64,000 nt of DNA from Prevotella sp. (GTDB lineage: Bacteria > Bacteroidota > Bacteroidia > Bacteroidales > Bacteroidaceae). Every line of letters starts with the position of its first letter. Positions within the stretch are counted from its first letter, which is position 1. A model generated the notes under the pieces. It was not told where the DNA came from. It saw nothing but the letters and a program-made list of their open reading frames with translations, and made no database searches. Below are positions 27,033 to 35,401 of the stretch, piece by piece. Location of the stretch: NCBI GenBank assembly GCA_017940545.1, contig JAGAYI010000016.1, forward strand, positions 1 through 64,000, read 5' to 3'. Both the position numbers and the translations under genes were made by a program.

Positions 27033-30000
27033 TTATTCTTCAGTCTTTCTAGTCTCTGCCGCTTTTCCATATTGACGCATCGATATTTCTTTGGTCATTG
27101 GCTGTGCAGCCTCTCTAACCATAGGTGCATATGCTTCCACGACATGACGCCAATCATTGGGTGACATATCCGGATAGCGTTCCCCATACAGTTCTATGGC
27201 TTCACGTCGTAAGTTGTCATCGCTAATAGTAGCATCCATTTGAATTCGCTGATAAATAAGATTGCGAACATCACGGTCATCCTCGATGTTCTCCAGTTTA
27301 CGGACACCAAAAGTTTCATTCTCCTTGAAATTCTCAACCTGGTCCATCACCTCACGGAACACCTCAGGGGTATATTGTGGTGGATAGCCATTCTTGACGA
27401 GGCAAATCTTGATTTTCTTCTTCAGGTCTTCTCGTACAATCGTATTATTCAGCCAATCTGCGTATGAAGACTTGGCATCAATAAGGTCTTTTATCTTATG
27501 GGCAAGACTCCTACACTTCTCATTGATGACAACACCATCCACATTCTTATCCTCACCATATACGAAGTTGTATTGATCACGCAGGTGAATCAGGATATCA
27601 TAAAATGCCTTTTCCTCAAACGTGAGTCCTAACTTCCTGAAACTCTCACGATCGGCCTGCATACCCTGAAGTATCTTCATGGCCTCTTCCGTTGCCCATT
27701 TCAATATGTCGTCGGCAGCATGCTCCTGTGTGGCGCCAGCCTCTTGTTCAGACAGGAATTTACGCCGCTCATGATATAGCTTGATAGTCTCTTCCAGCAT
27801 CTCTTGGAACTTCTTTGAAGCCACCTGATTCGTCTTGCCATACTCCGTTATCTGCTGACGCAGCAACTTGATTAACATCTCAAGTTTTGAAGCAGGCATC
27901 TTGATGTCAGACAAGCGCTCTGTAAATTCAGGGCCAAAGATATCCATCTCCTCACCCTCTTCCAGAATGCTTTCCACTTTATTATATTTCAAAGCCTCCT
28001 CCACCATCTTTGCCACCCGCTTATTCATGGTGTCGGTATCTGGTGCATCCGTTCCGTTCATCTTATACACCATACCGGCCACCCCCATGAAGCATTGTGC
28101 CAGGGCAGACTCTTCTTCACCCAATTCTCCTGATGGCTGACAAAGGTCGTAGGCTTTGCGCATGCGCTTCACCAGTTGCAGGAAGTAGGTCTTGAACGAC
28201 ACCTTCTTGGTCTTTTTGCCATCCTTGCTCTCCGAGTTCAAAGTCTCGGTAGAAGCAAACACATACTCAGCCGCCTTGGCTAAAAGCAAGTATCGTGTGG
28301 CAGGGTCTGTATTGACGTTCAGGAATGGTGTCAAGTCATAATCCTTAAACAAGGACTTCAGTATAATCAACTGTTCACGGAAGATGATTGTAGCCTGTTC
28401 TATATCGTCCTTGTTAGGAGCTACCGAACTGCCGCCACCATACATTTTCCTTGCTTCTATCATTTGGTCGCGAATGCCGATATAGTCAACTATTAAGCCG
28501 TATTCCTTGCCCGGATACTTTCTGTTCACACGGCTGATGGTCTGAATCAACGAATGCTTCTGTAATGGTTTGTCGTTATACATATAGGTAAGGCATTCCA
28601 CATCGAAGCCAGTAATCCACATGTCAACCACGATGACAATACGGAAGTTGGAGTGTTCCTGCTTGAAGGCTGCATCAAGTTCGTCTGAACGTTTATCGTT
28701 CTTCACGCCACCAAGATAGTTATACATATCCGGCTCATCATTACTGCCCACGCTTGAAACCATTGCCATCATAGGCATCATTTTCAGCTTTTTCAGTTCT
28801 TCAGCAGAAACTTCTACCCCTTCAGGAGCCTTTCTCTCAACAAACCATTCGGGATAGTGCTCCTTGAATTTCAGCAACAGGTCGTAGGCTATCTTTCGGT
28901 TGGAGCAGACTATCATGGCCTTTTGCACCCGTTTGGGATCAGCCTCCACAGCCTTCACATAATGATTATGAATATCCACACAGAGCTTGTCCAGCCGTTC
29001 CGGTTCGCCGAGCAGCACCTCTAATGAACTCATGGCTTTCTTGCTCTTGTCGATGTCCTCTTTCGTTGAGCCTTCCTCTGCACAATTGGCATAGTACGCC
29101 TCAATCTCTTTCACCTTTTCAGAATTCAGCAGCACCTTGGCTATTCTTGGGTGATACTTGATGGGGATGGTGATTTCGTCGGCTACAGCCTGATCCATCG
29201 TATAGCGGTCTATCTCGTCGCCGAACGTCTGATAGGTCTCTGCAATAGGTGTGCCTGTAAAGCCGACAAAGGTTGCATTGGGCAGAGCCTCACGCAGTAC
29301 GGTGGCGTATGGCTTGGATATCATTGCCTTCATGTTTTCATCAGCATCTTCGCTGAACTTGATGCGTTTCGAACCTTCTATCTGTGTGCGATGTGCCTCG
29401 TCGCTAAAGCAGATGATGTTGGCACGATCATTTATCAGCCCGATGGCATCATCTTTGCGGTCGCAAAATTTCTGAATGGTACAGATATAGAAACCGCCAC
29501 TCTGACGCTGACCCAGCTCCTGACGCAGCTGCTTGCGATTCTGCACGATGGCGACTTCTCCCAAGCCCAGATATTCGGTACTCTTGGTAAACAACTTGGC
29601 TCCCTGCTTCTGCAAGTCTTCTCGGTCAACAATCATCAGAATGGTTGGTGAACCCAACTCAGGACAACGCATGGAAAGTTGGCGGGCCAGAAAAGCCATC
29701 GTGTAGGTCTTGCCACAACCCGTAGCCCCAAAGTATGTTCCGCCTTTTCCGCTTCGTGTCCTTACTGATTCCTTGATGCTTTCGCGCAGCAGGCGGCTGG
29801 CAAAGAACTGAGGATAGCGGCATACGATTTCCTTTTCGTCGCTATCATATTTTTCATCTTGGAAATAGACGTAGTCTCTGAATATCTCCAAGAAACGCTC
29901 CGGACGATATACGCCCTTCACCATGGTCATCAGTTCATTGAATGAACCCGTTGCCACCTCATCTTCGTTTTCCACACGCTTCCAGGCATAGAAGTGTTCG

Positions 30001-30635
30001 TATGGAGTGCGAACGGTGCCCAACTGAGTTTTCACGCCATCGCTGATACATGCTAGCGGACAATAGTGTAACAGGTGAGGAATGTCGCGCCAGTATCTGA
30101 TGTTTATCTGCTCCCAAGCCTTGTTTATCGTGGCATTGGCATCCGTAGGACTCTTCAGTTCTATGCAGCATACAGGCATACCGTTCACATAGAGCAGCAC
30201 GTCAGGCCTTCGGTTCTTCGTTTCGCCATTGTTCACATAGTCAACGGTAAACTGGTTGACCACACGGAATATGTTGTTGTCTGGATTGTCGAAATCTATC
30301 AGGCTAATCATCATAGGCTCGCCTGCCTGAGTCACATACTGTATGCCGTTCACCATCCAGCCATACACTTTATGGAGTGTGGCGAAATCGGTATCAGCAC
30401 CCACAAGTCTTACGTTGTCGGCTAATTGATGAATCTCGTCTTTGGTCAGATTGTGATTCTGCTCTTCCAGAAAGTGGTGCAAGTCATCCATGTAGAGCAC
30501 CTCTTTTCTGTTGGCTCTGGGTATGTCATCGCCATAAACATACTGCCATCCTTCTGCTTCGAGGAAAGCAATAAGCGCATTCTCGAAATCGCTCTCCACG
30601 AAACGACCATTGATATTCTTCAGATTCTTAGCCAT
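27033..30635 (-). CDS. hsdR: Type I restriction enzyme, R (nuclease/translocase) subunit
   Basis: The 1200-residue motor and nuclease subunit. The N-terminal nuclease domain carries RRPDVLLYVNG and CIELKSP, the PD-(D/E)xK site. The SF2 helicase core follows with Walker A GATGCGKTYT, DEAH box FSDEAHRTQ, GFTGTPI and motif VI QTISRVNRKYPGKEYG. The C-terminal part fits the EcoEI-type assembly domain. It is the last gene of the hsdM-hsdS-hsdR operon, 13 bp after hsdS. Full length and apparently intact. Confidence 0.96.
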   Translation of the reverse strand: MAKNLKNINGRFVESDFENALIAFLEAEGWQYVYGDDIPRANRKEVLYMDDLHHFLEEQNHNLTKDEIHQLADNVRLVGADTDFATLHKVYGWMVNGIQYVTQAGEPMMISLIDFDNPDNNIFRVVNQFTVDYVNNGETKNRRPDVLLYVNGMPVCCIELKSPTDANATINKAWEQINIRYWRDIPHLLHYCPLACISDGVKTQLGTVRTPYEHFYAWKRVENEDEVATGSFNELMTMVKGVYRPERFLEIFRDYVYFQDEKYDSDEKEIVCRYPQFFASRLLRESIKESVRTRSGKGGTYFGATGCGKTYTMAFLARQLSMRCPELGSPTILMIVDREDLQKQGAKLFTKSTEYLGLGEVAIVQNRKQLRQELGQRQSGGFYICTIQKFCDRKDDAIGLINDRANIICFSDEAHRTQIEGSKRIKFSEDADENMKAMISKPYATVLREALPNATFVGFTGTPIAETYQTFGDEIDRYTMDQAVADEITIPIKYHPRIAKVLLNSEKVKEIEAYYANCAEEGSTKEDIDKSKKAMSSLEVLLGEPERLDKLCVDIHNHYVKAVEADPKRVQKAMIVCSNRKIAYDLLLKFKEHYPEWFVERKAPEGVEVSAEELKKLKMMPMMAMVSSVGSNDEPDMYNYLGGVKNDKRSDELDAAFKQEHSNFRIVIVVDMWITGFDVECLTYMYNDKPLQKHSLIQTISRVNRKYPGKEYGLIVDYIGIRDQMIEARKMYGGGSSVAPNKDDIEQATIIFREQLIILKSLFKDYDLTPFLNVNTDPATRYLLLAKAAEYVFASTETLNSESKDGKKTKKVSFKTYFLQLVKRMRKAYDLCQPSGELGEEESALAQCFMGVAGMVYKMNGTDAPDTDTMNKRVAKMVEEALKYNKVESILEEGEEMDIFGPEFTERLSDIKMPASKLEMLIKLLRQQITEYGKTNQVASKKFQEMLEETIKLYHERRKFLSEQEAGATQEHAADDILKWATEEAMKILQGMQADRESFRKLGLTFEEKAFYDILIHLRDQYNFVYGEDKNVDGVVINEKCRSLAHKIKDLIDAKSSYADWLNNTIVREDLKKKIKICLVKNGYPPQYTPEVFREVMDQVENFKENETFGVRKLENIEDDRDVRNLIYQRIQMDATISDDNLRREAIELYGERYPDMSPNDWRHVVEAYAPMVREAAQPMTKEISMRQYGKAAETRKTEE

Positions 30636-30648
30636 CGTAATTCTTGTT

Positions 30649-31764
30649 TTAGTTTTGTAGTGAGCCTTTGATGAGTATGGGGCAAAGATTATTCAGCTGC
30701 TCTTTTAGCTGGGCGGCAATACGCTGACGCTCAAGATAACATCGGTGAATGTTGACTATTTCACGCTGAACTGAAATATCAGGAATAGGTATTTCGACTT
30801 CTTTCATTTCTGAAAAGCCAAAAGTGTCTCTGACAGAACCTGACGCATAAAATAGAGTACTCCTAAAGAATTCTGATCTTGTAAGCCACAATAACAAGTA
30901 GTCAGGCAGCAATTTCCCATGTTCAACAACCTCAAAAACCACGTACATAGGTGAAACAATACAATCCGTAGATAAGGCGTCTCTCATTGCTATTGAACCT
31001 AAGTTAATACGAGATGGATTATATACGAACTGGTAAGGTCTAACAATTTTGTAGTTATGAAAATCGAGTCCTACTGTATTGGCTCGTGTCTCAGAAAAAT
31101 TGCCTGAGCTTTCAACACCTTGAACTTCAGAAATCGAAAGTTCTTCGTTTCTTTCGTTACATTCTCTTATATAAGAACCTATTTTCACACATGGCATCTT
31201 TCGTCTCAAATTCTCAATATACCCATCGCAGACAAGTTTCAAATCATCCACTTTGCTTTGGTATGTGGCGAGGTTGTTTTGGAGCGACAGATATACATCA
31301 ACGTATTTGTGCTGCTGCTCGATGGAAGGGAGAGTGATGTCAATGTCACAAAAGTCTTCCCAAGGTAAGCCTTGCCTAATAGAAGAATCTGTATGGAACC
31401 AAAAATAACGATCTTTTTCTGAGGATTTGAGTAGAATGAAAAAATACTCTTTCATAACGATATCTTCATTCTTAATCCTAAATACAGAATATGCAGGACT
31501 TACAATTTTGTTATGACCTGAGTGATTTAGTGCAACAGGTAACACCTCATCTCTTCCGACATGCATCAGGTTGCATGCGAAATAGTTAGGTGGTACAATT
31601 TTATATCCACTAGTATCTTCACCAACTTGCTTAGCCGGCTCAAAGAACTCCTTGTCGATATTTATGCCAGAGACATCATTAGGCTGAAGGTCGGAAATAC
31701 CGCATTTTTTACTATACGGCTCTATAAGGTCCCCGATACGATACTTACTCAATCCCATAGCCAA
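30649..31764 (-). CDS. hsdS: Type I restriction-modification specificity subunit
   Basis: The 371-residue DNA-recognition subunit, with two target-recognition domains (about 1-150 and 195-340) each followed by a conserved helix: QQHKYVDVYLSLQNNLATYQ and REIVNIHRCYLERQRIAAQL. Its start overlaps the hsdM end by 20 bp (an in-frame ATG at 31758 is also possible), indicating translational coupling. No second hsdS or invertase gene lies near, so no phase-variable switching is evident. Confidence 0.93.
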   Translation of the reverse strand: MAMGLSKYRIGDLIEPYSKKCGISDLQPNDVSGINIDKEFFEPAKQVGEDTSGYKIVPPNYFACNLMHVGRDEVLPVALNHSGHNKIVSPAYSVFRIKNEDIVMKEYFFILLKSSEKDRYFWFHTDSSIRQGLPWEDFCDIDITLPSIEQQHKYVDVYLSLQNNLATYQSKVDDLKLVCDGYIENLRRKMPCVKIGSYIRECNERNEELSISEVQGVESSGNFSETRANTVGLDFHNYKIVRPYQFVYNPSRINLGSIAMRDALSTDCIVSPMYVVFEVVEHGKLLPDYLLLWLTRSEFFRSTLFYASGSVRDTFGFSEMKEVEIPIPDISVQREIVNIHRCYLERQRIAAQLKEQLNNLCPILIKGSLQN

Positions 31765-33340
31765 TACCTTTAAATGCCTCTTCGAGCATACGCTGTGATT
31801 CTTTCTCCCTTGCCATCAACTCACGCATTTCCTGCTGTATGCGAGCCATCTCCTTGGGATAGTCAATCTCTAAGTCGTGGTCAATAAACTCGATGTACTT
31901 GCTGGGCACCAACGTCCAGTTGTTCTGCTCAATTTCTTCAATGCCTACACTCCTATATAGTTCTGGCTCTGCAAAATGCTTTCCGTCAGTTCCAACACTC
32001 TGCCATTGATGATAGAGGTCGGCCACACGCTGAATCTGATCCGTAATGAGCTGCACCTTCTTTTTCTGTTCGCCCTTTACAGGATTCTCCGTCCATCGGC
32101 GCAAGTCCATAAACAGGATTTCGTGTTCACGATTGCGCAATTCTCGCCCATGATAGCGACCACCTTTCTTGTTCTGATTCAGAATCCAGAACGTTACGCT
32201 AATGTCGGTGGTGATGAACAGCTCCCTGGGCAGAATGATGATGGCTTCCACCTTGTCGTTTTGTATCAGTTTCTTTCGGATTTCAAGTGCATCGGTATCT
32301 CCCAAAGCGCCATTGGCCAACAGGAATCCTGCTACACCCGACAGCGGTTTCAGGTGCGACAGCATGTGTAGAATCCATGCATAGTTAGCGTTACTCTCGG
32401 GTGGCAGACCATAGTCCGTCCAGCGGGCATCATTTTTCAGGTTGTCATCCCACCATCCTTTCAGGTTGAAGGGCGGATTGGCCATGATATAGTCGAAGTA
32501 TAAGCCCTTATGAAGGTCGTTGCTAAACGTGGAATCGTTCTCGGAACCAAGGTTGTGACTGATGCCACGAAGTGCCAAGTTCATCTTGGCCAAGCGGTAA
32601 GTGGCAGCATCTTTCTCCTGTCCGTAGATGTTGATGCGGCTGATGTCGCCTTGACGGGCTTTAACCAGTTCGGTACTCTGGATAAACATGCCGCCCGAGC
32701 CGCAGCAAGGGTCGTAGAGTGTTCCGTCAAAGGGTTCAATGACTGTTGCTATCAACTGCACGGCATCGTGAGGTGTGTAGAACTCACCTTCCTCCTTGGT
32801 GGCATTCACGGCAAACTCCTTCAGGAAGTACTCATACACACGACCGATCAGGTCTTTCTCCTCGCCAAACGTCTTGTGGCTAATCTTGTTCACTTCATCG
32901 ACAATCTTCTTGATGTCGTTGGCTCCAAGATTGCGTTGGGTAAATGTACCTTCCACGAAACAGCCTTTCAGATAGGCATTACCCGTGGCAATACTTCTCA
33001 GGGCTGTATCAAGAGCCACATTCAGCTGTGGGGCAGGTGTATTGATGATGGTTGACCAGCGGGCTTCTTCGGGCAGGGCGTATGTACCATCCATATCGTC
33101 AAAGAAAGCCTTGACGATTTCTTCATCGTCAGGATCCAAATCCTGCTCTATGAGTTCCTGACGGAGCTCTGCCAGACTATCCTCGTATTTCTCACCGATA
33201 AAGCGGAGGAACACGAGTGTCAGCATCATATCACGTTTCTCGAAAAACGAACCGGAGTTCTTCGCTTGTCTCAGAATATCTCTACACTTGAACAGGATGT
33301 TGTCGAGATTCAAAACCTCTTCTTTTGCTTTCTTTGCCAT
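31745..33340 (-). CDS. hsdM: Type I restriction-modification methyltransferase subunit
   Basis: A 531-residue adenine methyltransferase subunit. The N-terminal helical HsdM domain (LDNILFKCRDILRQAK) leads into the SAM-binding motif YDPCCGSGGMF and the catalytic motif MANPPFNLKGWW. Starts at 33340 (MAKKAKEEV) or at an ATG two codons upstream. It opens the operon but has no close promoter; the nearest good -7 box on this strand is TACTTTTG at 33663-33656, giving a leader of about 310 nt. Confidence 0.95.
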   Translation of the reverse strand: MAKKAKEEVLNLDNILFKCRDILRQAKNSGSFFEKRDMMLTLVFLRFIGEKYEDSLAELRQELIEQDLDPDDEEIVKAFFDDMDGTYALPEEARWSTIINTPAPQLNVALDTALRSIATGNAYLKGCFVEGTFTQRNLGANDIKKIVDEVNKISHKTFGEEKDLIGRVYEYFLKEFAVNATKEEGEFYTPHDAVQLIATVIEPFDGTLYDPCCGSGGMFIQSTELVKARQGDISRINIYGQEKDAATYRLAKMNLALRGISHNLGSENDSTFSNDLHKGLYFDYIMANPPFNLKGWWDDNLKNDARWTDYGLPPESNANYAWILHMLSHLKPLSGVAGFLLANGALGDTDALEIRKKLIQNDKVEAIIILPRELFITTDISVTFWILNQNKKGGRYHGRELRNREHEILFMDLRRWTENPVKGEQKKKVQLITDQIQRVADLYHQWQSVGTDGKHFAEPELYRSVGIEEIEQNNWTLVPSKYIEFIDHDLEIDYPKEMARIQQEMRELMAREKESQRMLEEAFKGIGYGIE

Positions 33341-33346
33341 ACACAA

Positions 33347-33380
33347 TTGATAGTCTTAGTTCACTTGCATCGACTATCAA
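33347..33380 (-). promoter_or_regulatory. Hairpin just ahead of the hsdM start
   Basis: TTGATAGTC (33347-33355) and GACTATCAA (33372-33380) form a perfect nine-bp stem with a 16-base loop. In the minus-strand transcript it ends six bases before the ATG, where it could block ribosome entry. Confidence 0.5.
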
Positions 33381-33415
33381 TCGCTGGCGCACAAAAAAAG
33401 CGTGATGCTTCTTAT

Positions 33416-33604
33416 GCGTTGAACTTTGGGGCATGCGTAGGAATTGGAACCCCACCCACCTTTATAAGAATGCACCACGCCTATAGGCGCGAATGCATTG
33501 CTATCACAAGGTGGAATGGGGATGCCGTTATCCAGCACCCGCAATCTCTATTACTTTCGAGCGTTATTATTCCAAATTGTTTCCTACGCATTTTGGTTCA
33601 ACGC
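33416..33604. other. 189-bp nested inverted repeat in the hsd leader
   Basis: Concentric arms occur in order: GCGTTGAAC/GTTCAACGC (9 bp, perfect, at the ends), ATGCGTAGGAA/TTCCTACGCAT (11 bp, perfect), CCCCACCCACCTT against AAGGTGGAATGGGG (imperfect), AATGCA/TGCATT, and a perfect 12-bp palindrome CGCCTATAGGCG at the tip. A 59-base asymmetric bulge sits on one side. No coding potential or target-site duplication is visible. It may be a structured RNA within the hsdM leader, an independent small RNA, or a MITE-like insertion. The gap from 33341 to 33715 holds only this, the hsdM hairpin and a short CTAATG/CATTAG hairpin near 33615. Confidence 0.55.
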
Positions 33605-33714
33605 GAAATAATAGCTAATGCTTTCATTAGTCCGGATTTCTCCCCGAACCATCTGCAAAAGTACAAACAATATTTGTATTTTTAACGTCAAAATTGAAAA
33701 AAGTGAGAAAAAGT

Positions 33715-33855
33715 TTGGAAGATAACCGAAAAATCCCTATCTTTGCAACGTCAGAGCATTAGTTTTGGCTATCCGGTAAGTTTCCGCGTGGGAGCAAGAC
33801 TTGATCGACACTACTCCATTTACAAACAAAGAGTCACTTCGTGTGGCTCTTTTGT
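33715..33855 (+). ncRNA. Candidate ~105-nt small RNA with own promoter and terminator
   Basis: TTG at 33715-33717 and TATCTTTG at 33738-33745 (20-bp spacing) make a strong promoter. The RNA would start near 33750. A terminator hairpin (AGAGTCAC, TTCG, GTGGCTCT) followed by TTTTGTT closes it near 33855. The interior contains a GGAG/CTCC helix. No start codon with a useful frame is present. The end meets the stop of the opposite-strand nuclease gene. Confidence 0.5.
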
Positions 33856-34484
33856 TATTTAGTATAGCGGCGGATAAAGGTGCGGAAGAAATTAACATCA
33901 TCCAAGCTCTTTCTCATAACAGATATCTCTTTTTTCCCTTTATACACAAGCACTTCTCGCGCATAGGGATTCAGTTCAAAAAAACGTTTGATGCTACGAG
34001 CCAATGTCCCAGGATTGTAATCAGCAGTCATGTGCAAAAGCACACGGTTAGTTTGACCTATAGATTCTGACAAACGATTGTCAACAGAATTCTTGCCAGT
34101 AATGGTTTTAAGGTCAAACATTTTATAAACACCTTTTCGTTCGAAAATGAAATCTGCTGTCCTAATTCCTTTCGGATTAGGCAGTATATATACACGATAG
34201 CCATGTTCTACAGCCTTGCGTGCTGCATTGATCAGATTGTCGAAATCATCACTTTGTTCGCTGATAGCGCTATAAATATCGGTTTCGCCCTCAACAGGAT
34301 GGAACTCTCCATAGTTGATTATTAGTTTCAGTTGGTAGATAAACCGGGCACCCTTCAAATAGTGTAGCTCTTGCAATTCGTCAGCCATACCTCTCCATGA
34401 AGTTTCCGCAACCAACAGCCCAGAGCCATCTTCTTCAAATGGTTCAAATTCAAATATTTCGTCTTCAATGATAGTCGGTTTCAT
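33855..34484 (-). CDS. PD-(D/E)xK-like nuclease, resembling CdiA C-terminal tRNase domains
   Basis: A 209-residue protein from the ATG at 34484 (a TTG at 34541 would add 19 residues of KKSW repeats). Residues about 95-150 have the nuclease-like pattern TADFIFERKGVY then KMFDLKTITGK, with Asp...Asp-x-Lys, followed by ESIGQTNRVLLHM. This recalls the CdiA-type contact-dependent toxin domain, but there is no secretion signal, no delivery domain and no immunity gene. It is more likely a mobile-element or defence-island nuclease. Assignment from memory of the motif, moderate certainty. Confidence 0.5.
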   Translation of the reverse strand: MKPTIIEDEIFEFEPFEEDGSGLLVAETSWRGMADELQELHYLKGARFIYQLKLIINYGEFHPVEGETDIYSAISEQSDDFDNLINAARKAVEHGYRVYILPNPKGIRTADFIFERKGVYKMFDLKTITGKNSVDNRLSESIGQTNRVLLHMTADYNPGTLARSIKRFFELNPYAREVLVYKGKKEISVMRKSLDDVNFFRTFIRRYTK

Positions 34485-34503
34485 ATGACTCAGGTACTGT
34501 CCC

Positions 34504-34539
34504 CACGACTTTTTCCACGACTTTTTCCACGACTTTTTC
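34504..34539. repeat. Three perfect 12-bp tandem repeats
   Basis: Three copies of CACGACTTTTTC lie immediately upstream of the nuclease start. In frame they encode KKSW repeats from a TTG start at 34541. A copy-number change would not shift frame because the unit is 12 bp. Confidence 0.85.
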
Positions 34540-34553
34540 AAATTCCGGTCAGA

Positions 34554-34717
34554 TCATCCGTTTAAGTTTGTTCGGATTCATTCGCATGTCCCAGAAGGCA
34601 GCAATTGTAATAACGTCATCATCAAGCCTATATATCATCTTGTAATAATCGTTGATGATGACGGAACGATATTGCCAGCAGGTGTTTTCTTGCCTTGGGA
34701 GAAATCTCAATGCGCAT
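34554..34717 (-). pseudogene. Broken RelE/ParE-family toxin
   Basis: The gene starts correctly (MRIEISPKARK, ATG at 34717 overlapping the antitoxin end by 11 bp). It then drops into another frame and ends as QYRSVIINDYYKMIYRLDDD, then a FWDMRMNPNKL-type tail. That is the N-terminus and C-terminus of a RelE/ParE toxin with the middle, roughly 40-50 codons, deleted and the frame lost. The toxin cannot be made. Seen directly by joining the two frames. Confidence 0.75.
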
Positions 34718-34952
34718 AAAGCCTGTAACGGTCTTTTATTTCAGACATGACATCCTCCCAAGGGATGCATTTCCCTGCATCGAATTCTTTCTCCGATTCA
34801 TCGAGGTCGTCCATAGCCTCTTTCCATGTTGAAGGGCCAAGGACAGGCACATCAATCTGTTCCTCTACAGCATATCGGGTAGCTACAGACGGTTCGGAAC
34901 ATAAACCTACGCTTTCCTCCTCTTCAAGAATGGGATACCTTTTTTCTTCCAT
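34707..34952 (-). CDS. Antitoxin-like protein of a RelE/ParE module
   Basis: An 81-residue acidic protein with C-terminal WKEAMDDLDESEKEFDAGKC and a WEDVMSEIKDRY end, typical of the toxin-binding tail of Bacteroidetes ParD/RelB-type antitoxins. Start 34952 follows the promoter box TATCTTTG at 34979-34972. It overlaps the start of the broken toxin gene. Earlier in-frame ATGs lie upstream of the promoter and are rejected. Confidence 0.75.
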   Translation of the reverse strand: MEEKRYPILEEEESVGLCSEPSVATRYAVEEQIDVPVLGPSTWKEAMDDLDESEKEFDAGKCIPWEDVMSEIKDRYRLYAH

Positions 34953-35005
34953 GTCTTTTCGTTTTATGCCGCAAAGATAGCTGTTTCTTTTCAAACTTCC
35001 AAATT

Positions 35006-35200
35006 TTGGGCCTGAAGTTAATAGAATACTTTCCAAACTATGAAAAGTATGGGAAAGGTGCGCCACTTGAAAGGAACAAAATGATAGTGGATGAATGTGA
35101 TTGTGTGCTAGCCTTTTGGGATGGTCAATCACACGGTACAAAGTTCACCCTAGACTATGCCAAAGAAAAGAATAAACCTATAAAAATTATTCAGATATGA
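35006..35200 (+). pseudogene. C-terminal fragment of a SLOG/DUF2493-like protein
   Basis: About 60 residues: YFPNYEKYGKGAPLERNKMI, then VDECDCVLAFWDGQSHGTK, then a final KPIKIIQI strand. This is the C-terminal half of the SLOG (DprA/YspA-like) fold, whose nucleotide-binding N-terminal half is missing. The fragment begins inside the antitoxin promoter region, so it is the left-over of a recombination. Between 35201 and 35340 I see nothing. Confidence 0.6.
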
Positions 35201-35339
35201 TACCACAATTTAAAGAATAGCCCCAAATATGAGAAAAACCACATGTCATGATTTTACTGTTTTTATAGGTCTTGGAGCTTAAGATTGTTGTTTATATTTA
35301 AAAATATTGTGTATTTTTCACGAAATTGCTGATTATATT

Positions 35340-35369
35340 TTGTCGTTTCGCTTTTTTGATGTATATTTG
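35340..35369 (+). promoter_or_regulatory. rloAB promoter
   Basis: TTG at 35340-35342 and TATATTTG at 35362-35369 (19-bp spacing), giving a leader of about 28 bases before the rloA ATG. Confidence 0.6.
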
Positions 35370-35401
35370 CACCCAAATTATATCATTTAAACGTGACGAC
35401 T

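Noticed and set aside
30649..31764. Phase-variable hsdS locus
   Set aside because: Only one hsdS, no inverted partial copy and no recombinase nearby.
33416..33604. Identification of the inverted repeat as 6S RNA, RNase P or a retron RNA
   Set aside because: Size is similar to 6S RNA, but the bulge is too asymmetric. RNase P core motifs are absent and no reverse transcriptase adjoins it.
33266..33685. 139-codon plus-strand frame across the hsd leader
   Set aside because: It overlaps the hsdM start and the inverted repeat. Its translation shows no domain and it has no promoter at its start.
34504..34541. CRISPR-like repeats
   Set aside because: Only three adjacent 12-bp units without spacers; no cas genes in the window.
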